A program made the translations under genes and the position numbers. DNA of 49,911 nt from CAUUJV01 sp963545565. Its GTDB lineage: Bacteria; Actinomycetota; Actinomycetes; Actinomycetales; Bifidobacteriaceae. The notes below the pieces were generated by a model. That model was not told the origin of the DNA. It did not search any database and was given only the letters and a program-made list of their open reading frames with translations. The stretch spans positions 1 through 49,911 of the forward strand of contig CAUUJV010000012.1 in the NCBI GenBank assembly GCA_963545565.1. Reading direction: 5' to 3'. This document shows positions 43,506 to 49,911 of this stretch, piece by piece. How positions within the stretch are numbered: the stretch's first letter is position 1; each line of letters starts with the position of its first letter.

Positions 43506-44621
43506 ATGGTTTCAATATCTGACGCAGAATTGTTCGGTAAGGAACAGCTTGGCGTGTCGGAAAGTCGAGCACTGCCACAGAAGGTGACAATTCCTGCAAT
43601 AAAAGGTGAAATGTCGCATTTGCGCCCGGCAACAATTGAAGACCTCGCTACTATGGATGCAATCGACGCTTTTTATGGTGCATCCTCAATCACAGGGAAG
43701 AGCGAAGCTGCTGAACGATCAGCTGTACACGCTTGGGTCTCTCGTTCTCAAGCGTGGGCAAACGATCAAATTGGTGAAATAGAGCGCTTTGCAGACCCTG
43801 AGGCACGCGGCACAATGGCGTGGACTATGCTCGCAGATCCGGATAATATCACCGAATCTATTGATCAAGCCAACACAATTATCGGTATGATTTTCCTCGT
43901 CGATATTGACTCGTGGGCAAAATCAGCACGCATACAGGTTATTCTTGGGCACGATTATCGAGGTCGCGGATACTCACGTGATGCAATGCCTCGCGTTCTT
44001 ATTTATGGTTTCGCTCCAGAGGAAGGCCTTGGACTCCATCGTATTTGGGTAAGTGTTCCAGAGAAAAATACGCGTTCTCGCACTGTTTATCAATCTCTAG
44101 GCTTTGTGCCAGAAGGTGTATCTCGTGACGCTCTGTGGGATTCTGAAAATAATAAATATCAAGATTCCAATGTGTTTGCGGCGCTTGCTGATGAATTTGA
44201 TTTGGTGCGCTCTCTTGAAACTTATGGAATGCACACCATCACCTCTAATCCAGGTGTAAAAGAAGCACTTGCTATGCGAGAGCACTCTATCGAAATCGCG
44301 CAGAAAAACTCTCAAAGGGAAGCGCATTTCGAAGCTTCATCTAAGCAGGCGCATCAAGGAGAATTATCGCAGCCCGCACCTCTTAAGATTTCTCAGCAGA
44401 ATTTAGAAACTGAGGAAAAGTCACAAGCTGATGTTAATCGAATCAGCGTCAACAATGATGATGAACCAGGTAAATCGAACGAACCTGATGAGCCAGACCA
44501 CGGGCACAGCAGCTGGGCATATCTTGATGAAAACAATGAAGGAAATCAGCAGAATCAGGACAATAGTAAGCAGCCGTGGTGGAGACGCCTTGGCAATAAT
44601 CGTAAGCGCGAAGGGAAATAG
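43506..44621 (+). CDS. GNAT (RimJ/RimL-like) acetyltransferase with a long disordered tail
   Basis: 371 residues. A GNAT domain occupies about 35-240: the acetyl-CoA loop is in LGHDYRGRGYSRDAM and the closing motif in NTRSRTVYQSLGFVPEG, typical of the RimJ/RimL group that acetylates protein N-termini or antibiotics. The last roughly 120 residues are Gln/Asn/Glu-rich, predicted disordered, and end in a basic WWRRLGNNRKREGK. GGGGAGGAACTT precedes the start. The DUF2469 gene follows after nine bases. Target unknown. Confidence 0.75.
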   Translation: MVSISDAELFGKEQLGVSESRALPQKVTIPAIKGEMSHLRPATIEDLATMDAIDAFYGASSITGKSEAAERSAVHAWVSRSQAWANDQIGEIERFADPEARGTMAWTMLADPDNITESIDQANTIIGMIFLVDIDSWAKSARIQVILGHDYRGRGYSRDAMPRVLIYGFAPEEGLGLHRIWVSVPEKNTRSRTVYQSLGFVPEGVSRDALWDSENNKYQDSNVFAALADEFDLVRSLETYGMHTITSNPGVKEALAMREHSIEIAQKNSQREAHFEASSKQAHQGELSQPAPLKISQQNLETEEKSQADVNRISVNNDDEPGKSNEPDEPDHGHSSWAYLDENNEGNQQNQDNSKQPWWRRLGNNRKREGK

Positions 44622-44630
44622 TCAAAAACT

Positions 44631-44945
44631 ATGAGTGCTGAAGATCTTGACAATTACGAAACCGATGCTGAACTCGCGCTATATAAGGAATATCGCGACG
44701 TTATCAAGCTGTTTACTTATGTGGTAGAGACTGAGCGGCGCTTTTATTTAGCGAATCGAGTTGATTTTAACGTACGCTCGGCTGGTCAAGATGTTTATTT
44801 TGATGTTCAACTTACTGATGCATGGGTTTGGGATATCTACCGTCCAAGCCGCTTCGTTAAGAATGTTCGAATCGTAACTTTTAAAGATGTCAACGTAGAA
44901 GAAGTACAAAAAACAGATATTGATATTCCTGAATCGATTTCCTAA
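44631..44945 (+). CDS. DUF2469 family protein
   Basis: A 104-residue actinobacterial protein of unknown function. The family signature MSAEDLDNYETDAELALYKEY and VVETERRFYLANRVDF is nearly intact, and family members are usually found near rnhB and lepB, as here (3.3 kb away). No membrane span. Probably co-transcribed with the GNAT gene nine bases upstream. Confidence 0.9.
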   Translation: MSAEDLDNYETDAELALYKEYRDVIKLFTYVVETERRFYLANRVDFNVRSAGQDVYFDVQLTDAWVWDIYRPSRFVKNVRIVTFKDVNVEEVQKTDIDIPESIS

Positions 44946-44994
44946 ATCGACGAGCTATATGTAAACTGCTGATAAGTGGCAGATTAGTCAGAAG

Positions 44995-45009
44995 ACTGTA
45001 CCGTACAGT
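44995..45009. promoter_or_regulatory. 15-bp palindromic operator candidate
   Basis: ACTGTAC-C-GTACAGT, a perfect odd-centred palindrome, 43 bases before the start of the FAD oxidoreductase gene and over the -35 position of a TATAGA (45025-45030) promoter. No regulator is adjacent. Confidence 0.5.
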
Positions 45010-45051
45010 AAACTGGAAAAGATTTATAGAAGTTACCTTACCGGGGGGGAA

Positions 45052-46644
45052 ATGACGGATAAGAAATCTGTAGTGATTATTGGTGGTGGTCCTGCTGGAC
45101 TTACTGCTGCGTGGGAATTCGTCAAGGACGGTTCCGATGACTATGATGTCACAGTCCTTGAAGCAACTGGAGAGTTTGGCGGTATCTCTCGCACTGTTAA
45201 GCATAACGGAAATCGCATGGATATTGGTGGGCACCGCTTCTTCTCTAAGGATGACCGCGTTATGCAATGGTGGAAGGAAGTTCTTCCATTGCAGGGTGCT
45301 CCTTCTTACGATGACAAAAAGCTTGGTCGTCATCACGATCTTGAACCTGGCGGCCCAGATCCAGAAAAAACAGATCATGTTATGTTGAAGCGCCATCGTG
45401 TTTCTCGCATTTTCTGGAACCAGCACTTCCTCGATTACCCAATTTCCTTGAATGCTGCAACTTTGAAGGCGATGGGGCCCAAGATTACGCTTCAAGCAGG
45501 GTTTAGCTACTTGTGGTCCCTTATTCACAAGTTCCCAGAAGATAATTTGGAGAATTTCTATATCAATCGTTTTGGTCGCAAACTCTACTCCATGTTCTTC
45601 GAGGGCTATACCGAGAAGCTATGGGGGCGTCACCCAAGCCAGATTTCAGCAGATTGGGGTGCACAACGAGTTAAGGGTTTGAGCATCATTGCAGTTTTGA
45701 AGAATGCAATTCAGCGTATGATGCCAAATCACAAGTCTGATAACTCCAAGGTTGAAACCAGCCTTATTGAAGAATTCTGGTATCCAAAGCTTGGGCCAGG
45801 TCAGCTTTGGGAAACTGTTGCTGCTAATTCTGAAGCACGTGGCGTCAACATTATAAAGGGCGCTAACGTTACTCGTATCGACCAGAAGAATGGCAAAATT
45901 TCGTCTGTCGTCTATGTTGATTCACAGGGGAATGAAGTAACTCTTGAAGCAGATGAATTCATTTCCTCCATGCCTTTGAAGGATTTGGTCAACGCACTTG
46001 ACAATTCTCAGACTGCAGATGCTCCTGCAGATATGAAGGTAATTGCAAACGGTTTGCCATATCGAGATTTTGTTACTGTTGGTCTACTCGTTAAGGGTCT
46101 TCGTCAACGCAATACTACCGATATGCCAACGCTCGGTAACCCTCCGATCGTTCCAGATAACTGGATTTACGTTCAGGATCCTGGCTATAAGGTTGGTCGC
46201 GTTCAGGTATTCAATAACTGGAGCCCATACTTGGTTGAAAATCCAGATGATACCGTGTGGATTGGCTTGGAATACTTCTGCGATGAGGGTGATGACTTCT
46301 GGAATATGAGTGATGAAGAAGCACTCAAGTTCGCTATCGCCGAAATGACCCGCATGAAGATGATCAACGGCGCAAGTGACGTTATTGATCACCATCGTGA
46401 ACGAGTTCCAAAAGCGTATCCAGCTTATTTCGATACTTATGATCAGATTGATGAGCTCATAGAGTATTTGGATTCCTTCGGCAATTTGTACTGTGTTGGG
46501 CGCAACGGTCAGCATCATTACAATAACCAAGACCATTCAATGGCAACTTCTATGGAAGCAGTTGAGAATATTAAGACCGGCAAGACTTCTAAGAAGAACG
46601 TGTGGAGTGTAAATACCGAAAAGTCTTATCACGAAAGTAAATAG
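45052..46644 (+). CDS. FAD-dependent oxidoreductase, UDP-galactopyranose mutase/amine-oxidase-like
   Basis: 530 residues. The N-terminal dinucleotide fold VVIIGGGPAGLTAAWEF binds FAD, and GGISRTVKHNGNRMDIGGHR matches the protoporphyrinogen oxidase/UDP-galactopyranose mutase (Glf-like) group. Members without clear Glf identity act in cell-surface sugar or lipid metabolism; the reaction is not assignable here. A very G-rich site (CCGGGGGGGA) precedes the ATG. Monocistronic, with a 15-bp palindrome over its likely promoter. Confidence 0.75.
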   Translation: MTDKKSVVIIGGGPAGLTAAWEFVKDGSDDYDVTVLEATGEFGGISRTVKHNGNRMDIGGHRFFSKDDRVMQWWKEVLPLQGAPSYDDKKLGRHHDLEPGGPDPEKTDHVMLKRHRVSRIFWNQHFLDYPISLNAATLKAMGPKITLQAGFSYLWSLIHKFPEDNLENFYINRFGRKLYSMFFEGYTEKLWGRHPSQISADWGAQRVKGLSIIAVLKNAIQRMMPNHKSDNSKVETSLIEEFWYPKLGPGQLWETVAANSEARGVNIIKGANVTRIDQKNGKISSVVYVDSQGNEVTLEADEFISSMPLKDLVNALDNSQTADAPADMKVIANGLPYRDFVTVGLLVKGLRQRNTTDMPTLGNPPIVPDNWIYVQDPGYKVGRVQVFNNWSPYLVENPDDTVWIGLEYFCDEGDDFWNMSDEEALKFAIAEMTRMKMINGASDVIDHHRERVPKAYPAYFDTYDQIDELIEYLDSFGNLYCVGRNGQHHYNNQDHSMATSMEAVENIKTGKTSKKNVWSVNTEKSYHESK

Positions 46645-46726
46645 AGCAAATAATAAAGTAATAATCTCTAACGAGCTGAAACAGAAAGTCTATAAAAAGG
46701 CTCTATGGTAAAGCTCAATGTGATTC

Positions 46727-46757
46727 GGGGTGTAGTTCCGAAATGGAATTGCACCCC
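46727..46757 (+). terminator. 13-bp hairpin between the oxidoreductase and the rplS promoter
   Basis: GGGGTGTAGTTCC (46727-46739) pairs fully, with two G-T wobbles, with GGAATTGCACCCC (46745-46757) around a five-base loop. The T tail is poor. It ends seven bases before the rplS -10 box (TATAAT, 46765-46770), so it may be a terminator, a promoter operator, or both. Confidence 0.45.
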
Positions 46758-46776
46758 CTTCGTGTATAATCGTGCC

Positions 46777-46953
46777 AGTATGTGCCGAGCTCTATGTTGC
46801 CGCATAGACATGTGAGTTCAATAAGTCTAGACCACGGTCGGATTGGTACTTCTCCGCAAAGGCAAACCTGAGCGGAAATAGCCGGATGGAAAGAGCCAAA
46901 GCGCCTTTCTATCCCTAACATTCGCTGATATGCGGCGGCGGTGGAGGATTAGC
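46777..46953 (+). promoter_or_regulatory. structured 5' leader of rplS
   Basis: A consensus TATAAT at 46765-46770 should start transcription near 46777, leaving about 177 untranslated bases. The leader has TCCGC/GCGGA and the strong stem GGATGGAAAG (46884-46893)/CTTTCTATCC (46905-46914) just ahead of the GGTGGAGG ribosome site. This accounts for the gene-free stretch 46645-46953. Autoregulation by L19 is a reasonable guess, by analogy to other ribosomal-protein leaders. Confidence 0.5.
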
Positions 46954-47316
46954 ATGAACGCTATCGAAAGCTTTGAAAAAGCTCAGCTTAAGGAAGCGGA
47001 TTCCATTCCAGCATTCCGTCCTGGCGACACCGTTAAGGTGAACGTAAAGATTCAAGAAGGTAACAACTCCCGTATTCAGGCTTTCCAGGGTGTAGTTATT
47101 GCGCGCCAGGGCGCAGGTTTGCGTGAGACCTTCCTCGTTCGTAAGATGAGCTTCGGCGTGGGCGTAGAGCGTCGCTTCCCAGTGCATTCCCCTTCAATTG
47201 ATTCAATTGAACTGGTGCGTAAGGGTAAGGTTCGCCGCGCAAAGCTGTACTACTTGCGTAAGTTGCGCGGTAAGGCAGCTCGCATTGCTGAGCGCCGCGA
47301 CAACTCCGCTAAGTAA
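46954..47316 (+). CDS. rplS: 50S ribosomal protein L19
   Basis: A 120-residue protein at the 30S-50S interface (bridge B8 region). Family motifs FRPGDTVKVNVKIQEGN, FQGVVIARQGAG, FSVHSP-like FPVHSPSIDSIELVRKGKVRRAKLYYLR. The start at 46954 has GGTGGAGGATTAGC in front; the eight upstream codons to 46930 are leader. Followed by an intrinsic terminator. Confidence 0.97.
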   Translation: MNAIESFEKAQLKEADSIPAFRPGDTVKVNVKIQEGNNSRIQAFQGVVIARQGAGLRETFLVRKMSFGVGVERRFPVHSPSIDSIELVRKGKVRRAKLYYLRKLRGKAARIAERRDNSAK

Positions 47317-47325
47317 GTCGCGAGG

Positions 47326-47355
47326 AGCCCGGATTCGTTCCGGGCTTTCCTTTTC
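47326..47355 (+). terminator. terminator of rplS
   Basis: AGCCCGGA (47326-47333) pairs with TCCGGGCT (47339-47346), followed by a T-rich tail. Confidence 0.85.
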
Positions 47356-47436
47356 TCCACATCTTTCTTTCCTCTTCGTCTTTTTTCACTTCCTCTTCTC
47401 AAATCTTCTTTATCACACTTTTCTTCGGCTCCCTGC

Positions 47437-47467
47437 TTTCTAGAGATTCTTTAGAGATTTCTAGAGA
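47437..47467. repeat. three-copy 10/11-nt tandem repeat upstream of lepB
   Basis: TTTCTAGAGA, TTCTTTAGAGA and TTTCTAGAGA in a row. The rest of the gap 47356-47540 is T- and C-rich without other features. Confidence 0.75.
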
Positions 47468-47540
47468 GATATCCACAGATTCATGAGAATAGTGTGGTAT
47501 AAGTTATGGCAAGTTACTCAAGTCAGTAGGAGCATATTGT

Positions 47541-48311
47541 ATGGTGCGTTCTGATCGCAATAGCTCACGTCAGAAGCAGTCTCGTACTGTCTCATCTCGT
47601 GCATTGAGTGCTCCAAACACAACCGTGATTAACGGCAAAGAATATACGCTCCCTCAATATGGCAAGGCTCAGCAGCAGCACCGTATGATTTTCTTGTATA
47701 TCCGCGACAGCATTATTTGGGTACTTGTGCCCATCCTTATTGTTCTCGGCCTTCGTTTCTTTGTCTTCGGCCTCTATACAATTCCCTCTGCATCAATGGA
47801 AAGTACCTTGCCGGTTGGTGTGCGAGTTGTAACAAGAAGATACGGAATCAGCGCAAAAACTATTTGCCGTGGTGACATTATCGTATTCAAAGATACGTAT
47901 AATTGGCTTGGCACAAGCAGTTCGGGGGCTGCTTTAGGTCTATCAACTTCGAGTAAAAGCTCTAATAATTATTTGATTAAACGTGTCATAGGGCTTCCAG
48001 GAGATACAGTGGCGTGCGCTGGCGCGGGTGAACCGATTACTGTCAATGGCGTTGAAATTGATGAAAGCGACTATTTAGACACAGAAGTTCAACCTAGTTC
48101 GTTCGCGTTTTCTACGAAGGTAACTGCAGGTAATCTCTTTGTGATGGGAGATAATCGTTCAAATTCTAGCGATTCACGTTATCACTCCGATGATGGTAAC
48201 GATGGCCTTGTGCCGATTTCTTCTGTGGTAGGGATTGCTTTAGCTGTGTATTGGCCAATTAGTGAATGGAAGTCATTGACGGATGGCACAAAAGTTTTTG
48301 CCAAGCTATGA
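47541..48311 (+). CDS. lepB: signal peptidase I
   Basis: 256 residues; removes signal peptides from exported proteins. A basic cytoplasmic N-terminus of about 50 residues precedes one membrane span (about 56-78). The catalytic Ser85 is in IPSASMEST, the general base Lys147 in YLIKRVIGLPGD, and box E is MGDNRSNSSDSR. An inserted Ser/Gly loop (about 124-142) separates boxes C and D. AGTAGGAGC precedes the ATG. Its end overlaps rnhB by 29 bases. Confidence 0.94.
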   Translation: MVRSDRNSSRQKQSRTVSSRALSAPNTTVINGKEYTLPQYGKAQQQHRMIFLYIRDSIIWVLVPILIVLGLRFFVFGLYTIPSASMESTLPVGVRVVTRRYGISAKTICRGDIIVFKDTYNWLGTSSSGAALGLSTSSKSSNNYLIKRVIGLPGDTVACAGAGEPITVNGVEIDESDYLDTEVQPSSFAFSTKVTAGNLFVMGDNRSNSSDSRYHSDDGNDGLVPISSVVGIALAVYWPISEWKSLTDGTKVFAKL

Positions 48312-49011
48312 GCTTGAGTCAGATCTCGTTAGTCGCGGTGCTCAGTGGATTGTCGGCTTCGATGAGGTAGGGCGAGGTTGCTTAGCTGGGCCAGTGATGG
48401 TTGGAGCTACGTTGTTCTCAGCTCGTCAAATTGGTTCTGATATTCCTTACGGACTCAGAGACTCTAAACTTCTTACAGAGAAGAAGCGTGAATCTCTTGT
48501 TAAACCTATTCAGCAGTGGACAAGCGGATGGAGCGTTGGTGAAGCAAGTAACCGAGAAATTGATGAATGGGGAATCACTCATTGCTTGGGGATTGCTGCA
48601 TTACGTGCTCTCAAGAGGTTGGAAATAGAATATTTAGCTTCGGATAGCCAGTCTTACTCAACTGCTCAGCCTCATCAGTTATCGGATTTTGCGGCAATTT
48701 TAGATGGTCCGCATGATTATATTTCTCCAGCTCTGGGTACATTTGGGGCTCCTGAAATCTCCGTGTTTCCCTCAATCGTTACACAGGTTAAAGGCGACCA
48801 AAAATGTGCAACAGTGGCAGGAGCATCAGTTATTGCCAAAGTATATCGAGACCACACGATGGTGAAACTGGCCGAAGAAAATCCCCAGTGGGACATGTAT
48901 GAATGGAAAAAGAACAAAGGCTACGGGTCTGTGGCGCATCGCGAGGCTCTGAAAAAATATGGTGCAACGCCATATCATCGAATAAGCTGGAATCTAGGAA
49001 TCTGGATTTAA
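48283..49011 (+). CDS. rnhB: ribonuclease HII
   Basis: 242 residues; removes RNA from RNA/DNA hybrids and single ribonucleotides from DNA. The catalytic Asp27-Glu28 are in GFDEVGRG, with LRDSKLL next; later motifs AAILDGPHDY and KGDQKCATVAGASVIAKVYRD carry the remaining acids. The ATG at 48283 lies inside the lepB end, so translation is coupled. Compared with short RNase HII it has a roughly 25-residue Ser/Gln-rich insert near 125-145. Confidence 0.93.
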   Translation: MAQKFLPSYELESDLVSRGAQWIVGFDEVGRGCLAGPVMVGATLFSARQIGSDIPYGLRDSKLLTEKKRESLVKPIQQWTSGWSVGEASNREIDEWGITHCLGIAALRALKRLEIEYLASDSQSYSTAQPHQLSDFAAILDGPHDYISPALGTFGAPEISVFPSIVTQVKGDQKCATVAGASVIAKVYRDHTMVKLAEENPQWDMYEWKKNKGYGSVAHREALKKYGATPYHRISWNLGIWI

Positions 49012-49064
49012 GGATAATCGAAATCTTGTAAAATTTGAGATTTGCAAAACTTAGCGGGGGCACA

Positions 49065-49911
49065 ATGTCACAAAAGAGAGCTTCGATTGTTGAGGTTGCT
49101 CAGGTAGCGGGCGTTTCGCGTCAAACTGTTTCGCGCGTTATCAATAATTCCCCTCATGTTTTGGAATCTACTCGTCAAACTGTTCTTGAGGCCATTGATC
49201 AGTTGAATTATCGTCCGTCGAATTCAGCGCGAGCACTGGCTACTCAGCACACTCGTACAATAGGCATAATTGCTGGAGGAGTGAGTTATTACGGCCCGCT
49301 GTCAACAATTTCGTCACTTGAGAAAATTGCTCGCGAGCATAGCTGGTATATTTCAATTGCGATTGTGGACGAAAACAACCTCACTCGCGAAGCATTCAAC
49401 GATGTTATTAACGGTTTCATGGGGCAGGGAGTGGAAGCCTGCATCATTGTGGCCCCTACGGATTCTATGCTTGAGGCAGCTCTGAGTTCACGCGTACGCG
49501 TTCCTCGTGTAATAGTCACTGCTGCACAAGGCCACAGAGATATTTCCCGATTGCTTAGTAGGCAGGTGAATGAGCAGCAGTCAGATGTCAGCTTTGTGAT
49601 GATAGATCAAGAATCTGCTGAAGAATATATTGCTCACCAACTTATTAGGGAAGAAAATCTCGCAAATACGCTTTTTATTGCTGGTCCACAAGAGTGGCGA
49701 GACGGATATACTCGTCGACTCGCTTGGAAGAATATTTGTGAATCATATGGAATTATGCCGTGGATTCGTGATGCTTCAGCATGGTCTGCTCAGCTTGGGT
49801 ATTCAATCATGAACGATATGCTTGCTGATATTGCTAGTTCTGCTGGTATAGTCGGCACTGTCGATACTGTCGATACTGTCGATACTGCTGATGCTATCGA
49901 TAGACGTCATA
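49065..49911 (+). CDS. LacI family transcriptional regulator (3' end outside window)
   Basis: A LacI/GalR repressor, cut at residue 282 by the window end. The helix-turn-helix (IVEVAQVAGVSRQTVSRVINN) and hinge helix (YRPSNSARALATQ) are canonical, followed by the sugar-binding-protein-like core (IGIIAGGVSYYGPL). GCGGGGGCA precedes the ATG. Probably controls carbohydrate genes to the right. Near the cut end the protein contains repeated Thr-Val-Asp triplets coded by a 9-nt tandem repeat, unusual for this fold. Confidence 0.93.
   Translation, partial: MSQKRASIVEVAQVAGVSRQTVSRVINNSPHVLESTRQTVLEAIDQLNYRPSNSARALATQHTRTIGIIAGGVSYYGPLSTISSLEKIAREHSWYISIAIVDENNLTREAFNDVINGFMGQGVEACIIVAPTDSMLEAALSSRVRVPRVIVTAAQGHRDISRLLSRQVNEQQSDVSFVMIDQESAEEYIAHQLIREENLANTLFIAGPQEWRDGYTRRLAWKNICESYGIMPWIRDASAWSAQLGYSIMNDMLADIASSAGIVGTVDTVDTVDTADAIDRRH
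49857..49901. repeat. in-frame 9-nt tandem repeat inside the LacI-type gene
   Basis: Three perfect copies of ACTGTCGAT (49857-49883) followed by two degenerate ones (ACTGCTGAT, GCTATCGAT). The translation is T-V-D repeated, then T-A-D, A-I-D. Copy number can change without breaking the frame. Confidence 0.85.

Noticed and set aside
46715..46921. Antisense frame over the rplS leader
   Set aside because: Arises from the paired stems of the leader; no ribosome site and unlikely residue content.
1..49911. CRISPR array, prophage, transposase or integrase genes
   Set aside because: No regularly spaced identical repeats, and no protein with the matching signatures was found on either strand; the tandem repeats seen lack spacers.

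Overview
The window comes from a low-to-moderate-GC member of the Bifidobacteriaceae (Actinobacteria). Grounds: metA directly ahead of an atpBEFHAGDC operon that is followed by the mismatch endonuclease gene nucS and an NrdH redoxin; an HspR-type HAIR operator ahead of clpB; a DUF2469 gene close to rplS, lepB and rnhB; and family-typical protein sequences throughout. The base composition is lower than in classical Bifidobacterium and fits Alloscardovia- or Gardnerella-like relatives, but the genus cannot be fixed from the sequence alone.

Layout. (1) 1-5.8 kb is accessory: a small hypothetical gene, a GT1-type glycosyltransferase, then a stretch (about 1881-5650) bounded by a degenerate direct copy of the 3' end and terminator of the initiator tRNA gene. 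It holds an MFS sugar-type transporter, a small cupin, a DUF6790-like membrane protein, a small membrane-anchored protein and a multi-span membrane protein. Three of these five genes look frameshifted, so this is probably a decaying tRNA-associated island. (2) 5.9-16.8 kb: a MATE exporter, then metA (with the acetyl-CoA-type residue), the complete F1Fo-ATP synthase operon and nucS. (3) 17-23 kb: nrdH behind two candidate NrdR boxes, a lipid-anchored FKBP isomerase with a long serine tract, a Ser-rich membrane protein plus lipoprotein pair of unknown role, a YbbN/CnoX-like thioredoxin-fold protein without active-site cysteines, a CYTH protein and tRNA-Arg(CCG). (4) 23-31 kb: ridA, argS-lysA, a DUF1304 protein, a voltage-gated-type K+ channel, an orphan NMT1/THI5-like binding lipoprotein and a nucleoside hydrolase. 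(5) 31-37 kb: clpB under HAIR, a GNAT protein, and a cupredoxin/P1B-ATPase/YHS fusion that appears to have lost its ATP-binding N domain. (6) 37-49.9 kb: rmuC, a phosphoribosyltransferase-like gene, a SpoU methyltransferase, gatCAB, a second GNAT protein, DUF2469, an FAD oxidoreductase, rplS with a structured leader, lepB, rnhB and a LacI regulator cut by the window end.

How it works together: most of the window is housekeeping (energy conversion, tRNA charging and amidation, methionine and lysine synthesis, proteostasis, secretion, DNA and RNA maintenance). Three non-gene patterns recur. At least eight genes have a -10-like hexamer ending 6-9 nt before the start codon with little or no Shine-Dalgarno sequence, suggesting leaderless mRNAs. 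At least eight gene borders carry short degenerate tandem repeats. Several inverted repeats sit where regulation is expected (NrdR boxes, HAIR, a 15-bp palindrome, and structured leaders before argS, the binding lipoprotein and rplS). No CRISPR array, prophage, transposase or integrase was seen.
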